NCBI GenBank assembly: GCA_900315175.1
Contig: OMYA01000007.1
Coordinates: 124,001-188,000 of the forward strand
Length of the DNA: 64,000 nucleotides
Direction: 5' to 3'
DNA from: an uncultured Bacteroidales bacterium
GTDB taxonomy: Bacteria > Bacteroidota > Bacteroidia > Bacteroidales > F082
Positions within the stretch are counted from its first letter, which is position 1; every line of letters begins with the position of its first letter. Below are positions 37,679 through 45,748 of this stretch, in pieces. The notes under the pieces are model-generated. The model was not told the origin of the DNA, made no database searches, and saw only the letters and a list, made by a program, of their open reading frames with translations. The translations under genes and the position numbers were made by a program.

Positions 37679-39016
37679 ATGGCAAAATCTGATTTGTTGA
37701 AAAAAGAAGACTGGTTGGCGGTGTGGATTGGATTCATCGTCATCGCTATAGCCTGCGTGTCGGTTTTGACCGGCTGGTTTGACTTCTCAGCCTTAAAATT
37801 CGGCACATGGCACTGGTGGGAGAACGTCGAGGCGAAGAAATCGCTTGCCTCACAGTTCGGCAACGGCACTTTCTGGATTAAGTTGCTACGTACCTTCTTA
37901 GTGACAGGTGTTTTGTTCGGCATCGGCATCAAGCTGCAGGGCGAGAAACTCAGCAAGTTCATCCCGGCTTTTCTTGTTTTATTTGTCATCTGCATCCTTG
38001 TCAGAATGATAAGCGCCGAATTCACACTTAAGATGTATCTCGAGTGGGCATTCTGGGCATTGCTTATCGGATTGTTGATTTCCAACACCGTTGGCACGCC
38101 GGAATGGCTGAAACCTGCAATACGCACTGAGTTTTACATCAAGACCGGTTTGGTTATCATGGGATTCTCGGTGTTGTTCAGCAACATCTATAAATTTGCC
38201 GGTTACGGTCTCGGCATCGCTTGGATTGTGACTCCTATCGTCATCATCTTCATGTGGTGGTTTGGCACCAAGGTCTTGAAAATCGACAACAAGCCGTTGG
38301 TTATCACATTGGCATCAGCCACTTCGGTGTGCGGAACATCAGCCGCCATCGCTACAGGAGCCGCCGCAAAGGCAAAGAAAGAAGACCTCTCGTTGGCAAT
38401 CTCTATCTCAATCATCTTCACCATTTTGATGATGGTGTTTGAGCCTATGATCATCCGTTGGGCAGGCATGAACCAGATGATGGGCGGCGCGCTCATCGGT
38501 GGTACTGTCGACTCGACAGGCGCTGTGGTGCTTGCCGGTAGCGCTCTCGGTGAGGAAGCCGAGCAGGTGGCATCGATGGTGAAGATGATTCAGAACATAC
38601 TCATCGGTTTCATCGCCTTCTTCGTGGCGGTATTCTTCGCTTTGAAGGTCGACAAGACTGGCGACAAGAACGTGGGCGCAGGCGAGATCTGGACACGTTT
38701 CCCGAAGTTCATCATCGGTTTCTTCGTGGCATCATTGGTGGCATCGTTCGTCATCATGCCGTTGACCAGCGGCGCTGAGGTGAAGGCCATCAACGGGGTG
38801 CTCGACCAATACAAGAACTGGGCTTTCGTGCTTGCATTCACCAGCATCGGACTTGACACCAACTTCAAGACTCTCTTCAAGCAGATGCAGGGTGGCAAGG
38901 TGCTGTGGTTGTACATCGTCGGACAGCTGTTCAACATCGCTCTCACATTGTTTGCGGTGTGGTTCCTGCTCTCAGGTGTGGTGTTTGACGTTCCGAACCT
39001 CGATTTGTTCAAATAA
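37679..39016 (+). CDS. YeiH-type putative sulfate/anion exporter
   Basis: A 445-residue polytopic inner-membrane protein (about ten helices) of the YeiH/Cons_hypoth698 family. IRTEFYIKTGLVIMGFSVLFSN, SATSVCGTSAAIATGAAAKAKKEDLS and GGTVDSTGAVVLAGSALGEE are conserved glycine-rich blocks of the family. The family is annotated as sulfate exporters, from links to sulfonate metabolism, but direct evidence is thin. It lies 18 nt behind the second porin and its stop abuts a 99-residue membrane protein, forming a likely three-gene unit. Confidence 0.85.
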   Translation: MAKSDLLKKEDWLAVWIGFIVIAIACVSVLTGWFDFSALKFGTWHWWENVEAKKSLASQFGNGTFWIKLLRTFLVTGVLFGIGIKLQGEKLSKFIPAFLVLFVICILVRMISAEFTLKMYLEWAFWALLIGLLISNTVGTPEWLKPAIRTEFYIKTGLVIMGFSVLFSNIYKFAGYGLGIAWIVTPIVIIFMWWFGTKVLKIDNKPLVITLASATSVCGTSAAIATGAAAKAKKEDLSLAISISIIFTILMMVFEPMIIRWAGMNQMMGGALIGGTVDSTGAVVLAGSALGEEAEQVASMVKMIQNILIGFIAFFVAVFFALKVDKTGDKNVGAGEIWTRFPKFIIGFFVASLVASFVIMPLTSGAEVKAINGVLDQYKNWAFVLAFTSIGLDTNFKTLFKQMQGGKVLWLYIVGQLFNIALTLFAVWFLLSGVVFDVPNLDLFK

Positions 39017-39316
39017 ATGAGTCATAATAACACTATTTTCAAGGTGATTACCATCGTGGTGGTGGTAGTCACCTTGGCTTTGGCAGGCTGGATCATGGCC
39101 AACAGGTTTGGCTTGGTGGAAGGCTATGACTTCGGTGCGGGAGCTTATTATTACGCCGACATCCCGACGGAGCAGTACTCCGAGATCATCAACGAGGACG
39201 CTTATCAGCCCACGACACCGAAGTGGGTTTACTACGTTTTGTTCTTTGCGTGGGGCTGGTTGATGTGGCGTTTATGGCTCTGGGTTGAAAGCCGCAATGA
39301 GAGCCGCAAAAAATAA
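39017..39316 (+). CDS. Small two-helix membrane protein paired with the YeiH-type exporter
   Basis: A 99-residue protein with helices at about 10-28 and 70-90 and an acidic, Tyr-rich loop between (YYYADIPTEQYSEIINED). It starts immediately after the YeiH-type stop codon (TAAATG), so it is co-translated. I do not know the family. An accessory subunit of the transporter is an inference from position only. Confidence 0.6.
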   Translation: MSHNNTIFKVITIVVVVVTLALAGWIMANRFGLVEGYDFGAGAYYYADIPTEQYSEIINEDAYQPTTPKWVYYVLFFAWGWLMWRLWLWVESRNESRKK

Positions 39317-39351
39317 TTTTTGAAAAAACGTTGGGATATTGAAAAAAGTTG

Positions 39352-39359
39352 TATTTTTG
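39352..39359 (+). promoter_or_regulatory. -7 box for tRNA-Cys
   Basis: TATTTTTG followed by C, 15 nt before the mature tRNA start. A TTG at 39331-39333 is a possible -33 element. Confidence 0.65.
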
Positions 39360-39374
39360 CAGTCCCAAATACAG

Positions 39375-39445
39375 GGTATCATGGCCGAGTGGCTAGGCGA
39401 AGGTCTGCAAAACCTTTTACGGCGGTTCGATTCCGTCTGGTACCT
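39375..39445 (+). tRNA. tRNA-Cys (GCA)
   Basis: GGTATCA acceptor pairs with TGGTACC. The anticodon stem is AAGGT/ACCTT around CTGCAAA (anticodon GCA). The T-arm is GGCGG-TTCGATT-CCGTC and the discriminator is T. CCA is not encoded. All stems pair. It is followed by a hairpin terminator. Confidence 0.95.
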
Positions 39446-39456
39446 CGAAAGAAGAG

Positions 39457-39496
39457 CACCAATTATTTGTTTAAGCAAGTGGTTGGTGTTTTTTTA
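39457..39496 (+). terminator. Terminator after tRNA-Cys
   Basis: CACCAA and TTGGTG form the outer stem around about 20 nt with inner pairing (TTG/CAA), followed directly by a run of seven T. Confidence 0.65.
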
Positions 39497-39564
39497 TATT
39501 TTTTTTGTTTTTATAAAGAATAGTTTAAAATATTTTTGTATTTCTGCAAAGTTAACTTTAGAAT

Positions 39565-39750
39565 ATTGAAGACATCGACACTTACGAGCGCGAAGTGGGC
39601 GGACTGGTGAAGTTTCTAAAAGCGAACAAGCAGTATCATGGCATTATAATTACATGGGATACTAAGCGACAGATTGTCGAAGACAGCATCACAATGGAGG
39701 TAATACCTGTTTGGAAGTGGCTGGTTGATTTTCAAAAACTTGAAAAATAG
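39565..39750 (+). pseudogene. C-terminal remnant of an AAA ATPase (DUF4143-type)
   Basis: 61 sense codons and a stop with no start. IEDIDTYEREVGGLVKFLKA, IIITWDTKR and VEDSITMEVIPVWKWL resemble the last segment of the ATP-binding proteins with a DUF4143-like end that are frequent in Bacteroidales. The Walker motifs and the rest are missing. It sits just downstream of tRNA-Cys. A promoter-like TATTTTTG remains near 39530. The family match is from memory of its typical ending, so moderate. Confidence 0.5.
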
Positions 39751-39755
39751 CAAAA

Positions 39756-40097
39756 ATGAATAAAATGATTGCCATTTGCGGGCTTGACTGTGATAAATGC
39801 GATGCTTTCATCGCCACCAAGAACAACGATCAGGCACTGCGCGAGAAGACAGCAAAACTATGGTCAGAGTTGAACAAAACATCTATTTTGCCCGAGCACA
39901 TCAATTGTGAAGGCTGTCGCATGGACGGAGCAAAGACTGTTTTCTGTAACGATCTGTGTGAGATTCGCAAATGTGCTGTGAGCAAGAATTATGAGACATG
40001 TGGCGACTGCCCCGGAATGGAGCATTGCCAGAAAGTCGGTGCGATACATGCCAACAATAAAGAAGCAAAAAAGAATTTGATAAAGACAAGATTATGA
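39756..40097 (+). CDS. DUF3795 Cys-rich protein
   Basis: A 113-residue soluble protein with 12 cysteines. ICGLDCDKCDAFIAT at the start, INCEGCRMDG, CNDLCEIRKCA and YETCGDCPGMEHC match the DUF3795 pattern. The arrangement suggests bound zinc or an Fe-S cluster. The function is unknown. Its stop overlaps the start of the SMR transporter (ATGA), so the two are coupled. It starts 5 nt after the ATPase remnant. Confidence 0.8.
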   Translation: MNKMIAICGLDCDKCDAFIATKNNDQALREKTAKLWSELNKTSILPEHINCEGCRMDGAKTVFCNDLCEIRKCAVSKNYETCGDCPGMEHCQKVGAIHANNKEAKKNLIKTRL

Positions 40098-40417
40098 ACT
40101 GGATTATCCTCATTATAGCCGGCCTTTGTGAAACAGGCTTCGCTTTCTGCCTCGGAAAGACCAAATTGGCGGTCGGAACAGAGTTTTGGGCTTGGATCAC
40201 TGGATTTGCCTTGCTGTATGTGCTGAGTGCCGTGCTTTTAGCTAAAGCCACTCAGACTATCCCGATAGGAGTGGCATATCCCGTCTGGACCGGCATCGGA
40301 GCCGTTGGCGCAGTGTTGCTCGGAATCTTCGTCTTCCATGAGCCGGCAACATTTTGGAGGATATTCTTCCTGACGACGCTGATATTGTCTATTGTCGGAT
40401 TGAAATATGTGGGATAA
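40094..40417 (+). CDS. SMR family transporter (SugE/Gdx-like)
   Basis: A 107-residue small multidrug-resistance protein with four transmembrane helices. NWIILIIAGLCETGFAFCL places the essential Glu13 in helix 1. ATQTIPIGVAYPVWTGIGAVGAV and FHEPATFWRIFFL match the SugE/Gdx branch, which exports guanidinium or quaternary ammonium ions as a dual-topology dimer. No guanidine riboswitch is seen. It is coupled by ATGA to the DUF3795 gene. Confidence 0.87.
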   Translation: MNWIILIIAGLCETGFAFCLGKTKLAVGTEFWAWITGFALLYVLSAVLLAKATQTIPIGVAYPVWTGIGAVGAVLLGIFVFHEPATFWRIFFLTTLILSIVGLKYVG

Positions 40418-40480
40418 TATGCTAAAAACATCCTCATAGTCGGCACAGGCAGCTTCTTGGGAGGAGCTTTGCGTTTATGA
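40418..40480 (+). pseudogene. Possible crcB (fluoride channel) N-terminal remnant
   Basis: Right after the SMR stop, codons read KNILIVGTGSFLGGALR then stop, which is how CrcB/Fluc proteins begin (Gly-rich helix, GG.LR). An ATG 2 nt into the stretch would be in frame if one A were restored in the A-run. Only about 20 codons remain; the match is short. Confidence 0.4.
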
Positions 40481-40499
40481 AGAAGAAAGGGGCTTTGGC

Positions 40500-40625
40500 T
40501 TGATTTTGTCGCATTGTGCCGAAAAGGGTTGCCGCATCAAGCATTCGATGTGATTGAGGGTGGTATTGCTGACGAACTGCTTATTGAATTTGGCTATATT
40601 AAGCCTACTATATTTAGCCAAGATT
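40500..40625 (+). pseudogene. Possible DUF3990-like remnant
   Basis: An open stretch LDFVALCRKGLPHQAFDVIEGGIADE, with no start codon, resembles the FDVVxGxIADD core of DUF3990 proteins of Bacteroidales. It breaks off into unrelated sequence before a stop. The whole 40418-40780 stretch holds no intact gene. Confidence 0.3.
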
Positions 40626-40754
40626 GAATGCGACATCTTATTCAACTCGATAAGCCGCAGAACATACACACATTCCTAACCCAATCCATTTATAAACCGA
40701 AAATCAATAATATCAAACCAATAGATTTTTTTGCAAAAATAGAAAAAAATAGAG

Positions 40755-40762
40755 TACTTTTG
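40755..40762 (+). promoter_or_regulatory. -7 box before the YjbR-like stub
   Basis: TACTTTTG followed by CAG, 19 nt before the ATG at 40781. It probably now drives the flavin-reductase gene. Confidence 0.6.
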
Positions 40763-40780
40763 CAGAAATAAAAAAGCATT

Positions 40781-40867
40781 ATGAACATCGAGGACTACCG
40801 TGATTATTGCATTTACACGGAATTCTTACGAAATTGTAAAAGCGAAATATACAAAGAAAAAACATAA
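40781..40867 (+). pseudogene. Short ORF, possible MmcQ/YjbR N-terminal stub
   Basis: A 28-codon reading frame with its own promoter begins MNIEDYRDYC, like MmcQ/YjbR family proteins, then continues as unrelated charged residues to a stop. The next gene's ATG follows the stop with no gap. It may be a truncated gene or act as a leader peptide; the match covers only ten residues. Confidence 0.35.
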
Positions 40868-41449
40868 ATGAAAAAACTATTACTAATCGCCTCCATGCTC
40901 CTGATAGCATTGGCAGGCTGTAAAGAAACACCTATGAACACTGAACTCAAACCATTCGACGTACAAAAGGACTTTGCCGACAACGGCTTCACTTTCTTCA
41001 CCAAAAACCTCATCCTCTGCTCTGGCGACACCACCGAGAACAACGCCATGACGATAGGTTGGGGAAGCATCGGAAACTATATCGGCCATGACCGCCCGAC
41101 GGTCACGGTCTATGTCGCTCCTGCCCGCTACACATGGGAGTTCATGGAGCGTCACGGTCGTTTTACCATCATGGAGTTCGAAAATCCTGAAGTTTGGAGA
41201 TATATGGGCCGTAACAGTGGCCGCGACGGTGACAAAGCCGCTGCACTTGGACTTCATACCGCTTACACCGAAAACGGCACTCCATATTACGAAGAAGCCA
41301 AACTCGTGATTGAGTGTGAGATTATGACATCATGGCACCAGAACGGGAACGATTTCCGCAATGCCACACCTAAGGACTGGTACGCCGACTTCGATGCAGG
41401 GATTCATACGGTTTATATCGGTGAGGTTATTGGGGCATGGAGGAGATAA
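40868..41449 (+). CDS. Flavin-reductase-domain lipoprotein
   Basis: A 193-residue protein. The signal ends IALAGC, a lipobox with Cys at 18, so it is probably membrane-anchored outside the cytoplasm. DKKxxxx-type FMN-binding split-barrel features follow: NAMTIGWGSIG, RPTVTVYVAPARYTWEFM and GRFTIMEF. Cytoplasmic members reduce FMN. An exported, lipid-anchored version is unusual, and its reductant is unknown. It starts directly after the YjbR-like stub and overlaps the next small gene by 13 nt. Confidence 0.75.
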   Translation: MKKLLLIASMLLIALAGCKETPMNTELKPFDVQKDFADNGFTFFTKNLILCSGDTTENNAMTIGWGSIGNYIGHDRPTVTVYVAPARYTWEFMERHGRFTIMEFENPEVWRYMGRNSGRDGDKAAALGLHTAYTENGTPYYEEAKLVIECEIMTSWHQNGNDFRNATPKDWYADFDAGIHTVYIGEVIGAWRR

Positions 41450-41688
41450 GCATCGACACCACCAACCTTTGCTCTCATTTGCAGAGAAAGCTGTTTGAAG
41501 AAGATGGAGTGTATCATCGTCTTTGGCTGGCTATGCAAGATGATCCGGAACTGACAGCTGTGGTTCGTTCACGTCAGCTTCATATTTATCGCAACGGCAA
41601 GAAAATATTGGTGCTTGCAGGAAAATCGGCTCCTAAAATCATTAGGGAAGATAGGATCACTGAATTTGCCCTTGCTTACTTTAAATAA
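41437..41688 (+). CDS. Small hypothetical protein
   Basis: 83 residues, no signal peptide or membrane helix. HLQRKLFEEDGVYHRLWLAM and LHIYRNGKKILVLAGKSAPK are the distinctive parts; the second reads like the start of a longer Bacteroidales protein, so this may be a truncation. It overlaps the preceding gene by 13 nt and its end overlaps the convergent cyclophilin gene by 13 nt. Family not recognised. Confidence 0.45.
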   Translation: MEEISIDTTNLCSHLQRKLFEEDGVYHRLWLAMQDDPELTAVVRSRQLHIYRNGKKILVLAGKSAPKIIREDRITEFALAYFK

Positions 41689-42356
41689 GCCCTGATGATT
41701 CTGACATCTTCAACAGGCCTGTCGTTGGTGTCGGTGGCAACTTGCTGGATGGCGTCAACCACATCGAGGCCTGAGACCACTTCGCCAAAGACTGTATATT
41801 GGCCGTCGAGATGCGGTGTCCCTCCTACCGTCTTATACACCTCACGCATCTCGGATGTCAGTTTCACCCTGCCGTTTGTATATTTGTCGATACGGCCCTG
41901 TACCCTATCCAATTCCTCATCGTTGAAGACTTTCCCCCATACGATATAAAACTGCATTGCGGAGCTGCGCTGTTCGGGATTCACATCATCTCCCTCACGT
42001 GCTGCCGCCAACGTTCCGCGACGATGGAATATGCCTTCATCGAGCCTGAACTCAGCCGGGATGGTATAAGGCAGGTCACCATCTCCAAGCAGAACGCCTG
42101 GTTCGGCATATTTCGAGTCGGGATCGCCGCCCTGAATCATGAAGTTCTTTATGATGCGGTGGAAAAGCAACGAATCGTATGCGCCTTCCTCCACCAGGTT
42201 TTTAAAGTTGTCGCGATGCAGCGGCGTGGCATCGTAAAGCTTCAGTTCAATGTCGCCTTTTGTGGTCTCCATAACCACCCGGGTTTCTTTTTTCTTACAA
42301 GAAGCCACCAGCGTTATCATGACGGCGACTGCAATAATTGCAAAAATGTTTTTCAT
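41676..42356 (-). CDS. Cyclophilin-type peptidyl-prolyl isomerase, lipoprotein
   Basis: A 226-residue protein with lipobox LVASC (Cys near 19), then a cyclophilin domain. METTKGDIELKLYDATPLHRDNF, FHRIIKNFMIQGGDPD (catalytic Arg, Phe, Gln) and YTVFGEVVSGLDVVDAIQ are conserved. It should assist folding of envelope proteins from the periplasmic face. The start was set at the ATG complementary to 42354-42356, where the signal peptide begins. It shares a palindromic divergent promoter region with the barrel gene at 42416. Confidence 0.93.
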   Translation of the reverse strand: MKNIFAIIAVAVMITLVASCKKKETRVVMETTKGDIELKLYDATPLHRDNFKNLVEEGAYDSLLFHRIIKNFMIQGGDPDSKYAEPGVLLGDGDLPYTIPAEFRLDEGIFHRRGTLAAAREGDDVNPEQRSSAMQFYIVWGKVFNDEELDRVQGRIDKYTNGRVKLTSEMREVYKTVGGTPHLDGQYTVFGEVVSGLDVVDAIQQVATDTNDRPVEDVRIIRAYLK

Positions 42357-42367
42357 ATTAAATTCTA

Positions 42368-42417
42368 ATAATATTCTGCAAAAATACAAAAAAATCCATA
42401 TTTTTGCAGAATATTAT
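42368..42417. promoter_or_regulatory. Perfect palindrome with back-to-back -7 boxes
   Basis: ATAATATTCTGCAAAAATA (42368-42386) and its exact reverse complement (42399-42417) flank a 12-nt spacer. Each arm contains TATTTTTG, one facing the cyclophilin gene and one the barrel gene, whose ATG begins inside the right arm. Sigma factor could bind symmetrically, or the palindrome could be an operator. Confidence 0.8.
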
Positions 42418-42985
42418 GAAAACGAGGATCGCATATATTTTCTTATGTGTTTTAATGCAGATGTCGGCATTTGCGCAGACAAAACCGTCATCGATGCGAA
42501 AAAACGAAATCAAGGTGGCACTGCTCTCGTTGGCAAGCGGTACTTCGAAGGTCACTTACGAGCGGTTAGTACGTAATTATCAAAGCATTGAGTTTACTTT
42601 TGGTGTCATCGGCTGGGGCTTCGACAAACTGAAAGACAGCAATCCTGAAGGTACCGCATGGCGTATGGCTTATAAGTTCATCTTCCCCAACAAACACAAC
42701 GCCAACAACCAGATGTGCGGTTTTTACGTCAAGCCGGAGATGTGTTATTCGACTTACCATTACAATCATCCCGACGAAGGAAGGCTTAATGTTGACCGGG
42801 TGGCTTTGATGGGGGTGTTAGGTTACGACTGGGTGTTGCGATGGTTTGTGCTCGATGTCTATGGCGGTCTCGGATTGGCTTGCGGCAACAGCAACCACAG
42901 CAACTACCACCACGGCTTCATCGGGTTGAGTCCCGACAGCCCTACGGCGTTCACGACAGGCTTCAGGGTCGGCGTGGCGTTTTGA
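42416..42985 (+). CDS. Small outer-membrane or secreted protein
   Basis: A 189-residue protein with signal peptide MKTRIAYIFLCVLMQMSAFAQ. The mature part has alternating hydrophobic strands (IEFTFGVIGWGF, WRMAYKFIF, MCGFYVKPEMCY, LDVYGGLGLA) and ends TGFRVGVAF with a terminal Phe, consistent with an eight-stranded barrel. The family is not recognised. The leader would be only a few nt because the -7 box lies at 42399-42406. Confidence 0.6.
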   Translation: MKTRIAYIFLCVLMQMSAFAQTKPSSMRKNEIKVALLSLASGTSKVTYERLVRNYQSIEFTFGVIGWGFDKLKDSNPEGTAWRMAYKFIFPNKHNANNQMCGFYVKPEMCYSTYHYNHPDEGRLNVDRVALMGVLGYDWVLRWFVLDVYGGLGLACGNSNHSNYHHGFIGLSPDSPTAFTTGFRVGVAF

Positions 42986-43130
42986 TTCTCCCTGTTTTTT
43001 GTTTGACACCTCATTTTTCATCCCTAAAAATAATTATCGCAAAGACGAAAAATCCCTAAAAATGGTGACCTTGGCACTTTGTGATGTGAAGTAATTTCGC
43101 ACCATGAATTATAAGGTTAATTTTTAGGAA

Positions 43131-44447
43131 ATGAAAAAATTTTTATTGTCATTTTTCGCTTTCACCGCTTTACTTTCTTTTTCCTTAACGGAAGATTTAA
43201 AAGCTGCTGAAAACGACACTATCCCTACTGAAAATCAAAAGGTTACAAAATCAAGGCTGACAATCGGAGGCTACGGTGAGGCTGTTTACACTCGCACTTT
43301 TTACAGTGATAACATGTTTCGTTATTCGCATCCCGACCGTTATAAAGACGCTCCGGGTTATGGTAGAGTCGACCTGCCTCATGTGGTCATCTTTTTAGGC
43401 TATGACTTCGGTCATGGCTGGACGATGGGCAGCGAGATAGAGTTTGAGCATGGCGGCAATGAGGTCGCGGTGGAGATTGAGGCGGAGGAGACTGGCGAGT
43501 TTGAACATGAGATTGAGCGTGGCGGCGAGGTCGCCCTCGAGCAGTTCTGGATTCAGAAGTCTTTCTCTAAAGCATTGAATATCAGGATGGGACACATTAT
43601 CGTGCCGGTAGGTCAGACCAACAACGCGCATCTCCCGACGGAGTTTTTCACATGTTATCGTCCTGAGGGCGAGTTCACCATCATGCCTAATACATGGCAT
43701 GAGACGGGTGTCAGCATCTGGGGCAGAATCGGAAAATGGCGTTATGAAGCCGTCGTGGTGCCGGGCTTGAATTCCAACATGTTCAACAATGCCAACTGGG
43801 TGAAAAACGGCTCAGCCTCGGCATACGAGTTCAAGGTGGCGAACAAACTCGCAGGCGCCTTACGCATTGACAACTACTCGATTAAGAACCTGCACATCGG
43901 CGTGAGCGGCTACATCGGCAACTCGTTCAACAACGACCTCGTGACCAACGAAGCCGACAAATATAAAGATGTGAAAGGCACTGTGCTCATAGGCACTGCC
44001 GAGTTCGACTACAAAGCCAACGGCATTATTATAAGAGGTAACTTCGACTACGGTCATCTCAACGATGCCGATATCATCTCGGCTTACAACAAAAACCAGA
44101 ACCATCAGAGTTTCTCGCCTTATCCGCGCTCACTCGTCGGAGAGGAAGCGGTGGCAATAGGCGGTGAGGTAGGCTACGACATCTTCCATGGCATGAAGCG
44201 GACCGGCGAACGCCAGCTCTTCGTCTTCGGCAGATACGACTACTACGACAGCTATATCCATTATGCCTCGGCAATCACCATGTACGACTGGACAGAACGT
44301 CATGTGATGACCCTGGGCCTGAACTATTATCCTATCAAGCAGGTCGTGATAAAAGCCGAGTTTTCCGAAAGATTCCTGAAAGCACAGTATAACAACGAGC
44401 CGATGGTTTCGGTGGGAGTGGCTTACAGCGGATTCTTTGTGAGGTGA
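43131..44447 (+). CDS. Outer-membrane porin of an iron-type locus
   Basis: A 438-residue secreted barrel. The signal peptide ends near DLKAAE. LTIGGYGEAVYTRTFYS leads into strands, with GGNEVAVEIEAEETGEFEHEIE as an acidic loop that could attract cations. GHIIVPVGQTNNAHLPTEF and NTWHETGVSIWGRIGKWRYE are prominent, and it ends YSGFFVR. It sits 96 nt before an imelysin gene and a di-haem oxidoreductase, an arrangement seen in iron uptake loci. Porin function is from fold; iron is from context. Confidence 0.7.
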   Translation: MKKFLLSFFAFTALLSFSLTEDLKAAENDTIPTENQKVTKSRLTIGGYGEAVYTRTFYSDNMFRYSHPDRYKDAPGYGRVDLPHVVIFLGYDFGHGWTMGSEIEFEHGGNEVAVEIEAEETGEFEHEIERGGEVALEQFWIQKSFSKALNIRMGHIIVPVGQTNNAHLPTEFFTCYRPEGEFTIMPNTWHETGVSIWGRIGKWRYEAVVVPGLNSNMFNNANWVKNGSASAYEFKVANKLAGALRIDNYSIKNLHIGVSGYIGNSFNNDLVTNEADKYKDVKGTVLIGTAEFDYKANGIIIRGNFDYGHLNDADIISAYNKNQNHQSFSPYPRSLVGEEAVAIGGEVGYDIFHGMKRTGERQLFVFGRYDYYDSYIHYASAITMYDWTERHVMTLGLNYYPIKQVVIKAEFSERFLKAQYNNEPMVSVGVAYSGFFVR

Positions 44448-44454
44448 TAGCGCC

Positions 44455-44490
44455 GCCCTTAACGCCCTTAAGGCCCTTAAAGCCATTAAA
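44455..44490. repeat. Nonamer array GCCCTTAAN x4
   Basis: GCCCTTAAC, GCCCTTAAG, GCCCTTAAA and GCCATTAAA lie in the porin-imelysin gap, starting just after the porin stop. It is a period-9 member of the short arrays in this window. Confidence 0.8.
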
Positions 44491-44543
44491 GCCGCGCACC
44501 GGACAATCAATTTGATTATTAACAAATTATAAATTATATTATC

Positions 44544-45713
44544 ATGAAAAAATTTTTTAAAACCACATTGCTGATAGCATTTTCAGCATTGTTCGCAATG
44601 AGCTTCAACTCATGCAAAAAGAGTAAATCAGATCCAGAACCTGCAACAGACACCAACGCTGTCAAGACGGCTATCATCAGCCAGTTTCTTGACCACACTG
44701 TGAGTCCGACCTACACCAAGCTTGCGAGCTACACCGACCAGCTTGTCGACAACCTTAAGACATTGAAAGCCGGCATGACCCAGGCTAATGTCAACACGGC
44801 ATGTGTCACTTTCCTCGAGGCCCGCAAATGGTGGGAGATGAGCGAGGCGTTTCTCTTTGGTGCCGCTTCCGACTTCGGCATCGACCCGCATATCGACTCA
44901 TGGCCGCTTGACGAGGACGCTTTCAACAACCTCATGGCAAGTCCAAGTATGATTGCCGCTTTGGATACTGAAGACGGTGACGTCATCGCTGGCGAGCAGC
45001 TCGGCAACGCCCTCCTGGGATTCCATGGCATTGAATACGTGCTCTTCCGTGACGGCCAGCCAAGAAACGTCGCCGACCTCACCAACGACGACATGATTTA
45101 TGCTGTGGCGGTGGCTGGCGACCTTCGCAACCGCTGCTTCCAGCTGGAGGTGAGCTGGCTTGGCGATGCCGCTCCTGCATCACACGTCGCTTTGATGGAA
45201 GAACTCGAGTTCAACACCACTGTCAACGGCGGCGACTTCAGCTATAGCGAGAACATGCAGAACGCCGGCAAGGCTGGAAGCACCTATGTGACACTCACCC
45301 AGGCTCTCCAAGCCATCCTCGACGGCAGCATCGACATCTCCGACGAGGTCGGCACATCAAAGATCGGCAAACCGCACACCGGCGAAGACCCTACATACGT
45401 CGAATCGCCTTACAGCCAGAAGTCAATCATCGATTTCTACGACAACATCACCTCTATCAAAAACTCATACATGGGAGGCAACGAAGGCGAACGTGATGAG
45501 AACAAGTCGATGCACGCATACGTCAGCAACATCAACGCTGATTTGGATGCCAGAATCGTGGCGGCTATCGACAACGCTCTCGCGAAAATCAATCACATGG
45601 CGGCTCCTTTCGTGAACCACTACACAGACCCGAGTGCCGGCGAGGCTATGGAGGCCTGCCAAGAGTTGTCGGATGTGCTCGACGAAGCAAAAAACGCCAT
45701 CAAAGACATCTGA
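44544..45713 (+). CDS. Imelysin family lipoprotein
   Basis: A 389-residue protein with lipobox FNSC (Cys near 27). The imelysin domain shows FLEARKWWEMSEAFLFG, then IDPHIDSWPLD, and the GxHxxE motif as LGFHGIEYVLFRDG near residue 160. The family includes IrpA and EfeO/EfeM relatives and works in iron uptake; the GxHxxE residues are thought to bind metal rather than cut peptide. It is followed 35 nt later by a di-haem oxidoreductase, the classic IrpA partner. Confidence 0.92.
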   Translation: MKKFFKTTLLIAFSALFAMSFNSCKKSKSDPEPATDTNAVKTAIISQFLDHTVSPTYTKLASYTDQLVDNLKTLKAGMTQANVNTACVTFLEARKWWEMSEAFLFGAASDFGIDPHIDSWPLDEDAFNNLMASPSMIAALDTEDGDVIAGEQLGNALLGFHGIEYVLFRDGQPRNVADLTNDDMIYAVAVAGDLRNRCFQLEVSWLGDAAPASHVALMEELEFNTTVNGGDFSYSENMQNAGKAGSTYVTLTQALQAILDGSIDISDEVGTSKIGKPHTGEDPTYVESPYSQKSIIDFYDNITSIKNSYMGGNEGERDENKSMHAYVSNINADLDARIVAAIDNALAKINHMAAPFVNHYTDPSAGEAMEACQELSDVLDEAKNAIKDI

Positions 45714-45748
45714 TTATAAAAGAAACACATTTCTAAACTAATTATAAT

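Noticed and set aside
40094-40480. Guanidine or fluoride riboswitch near the SMR and CrcB-like sequences
   Set aside because: No conserved aptamer blocks were found upstream of either; the SMR gene overlaps the preceding gene.
39446-41700. A complete mobile element or prophage at tRNA-Cys
   Set aside because: No integrase, transposase, phage gene or repeat of the tRNA 3' end was found; only remnants and small genes are present.
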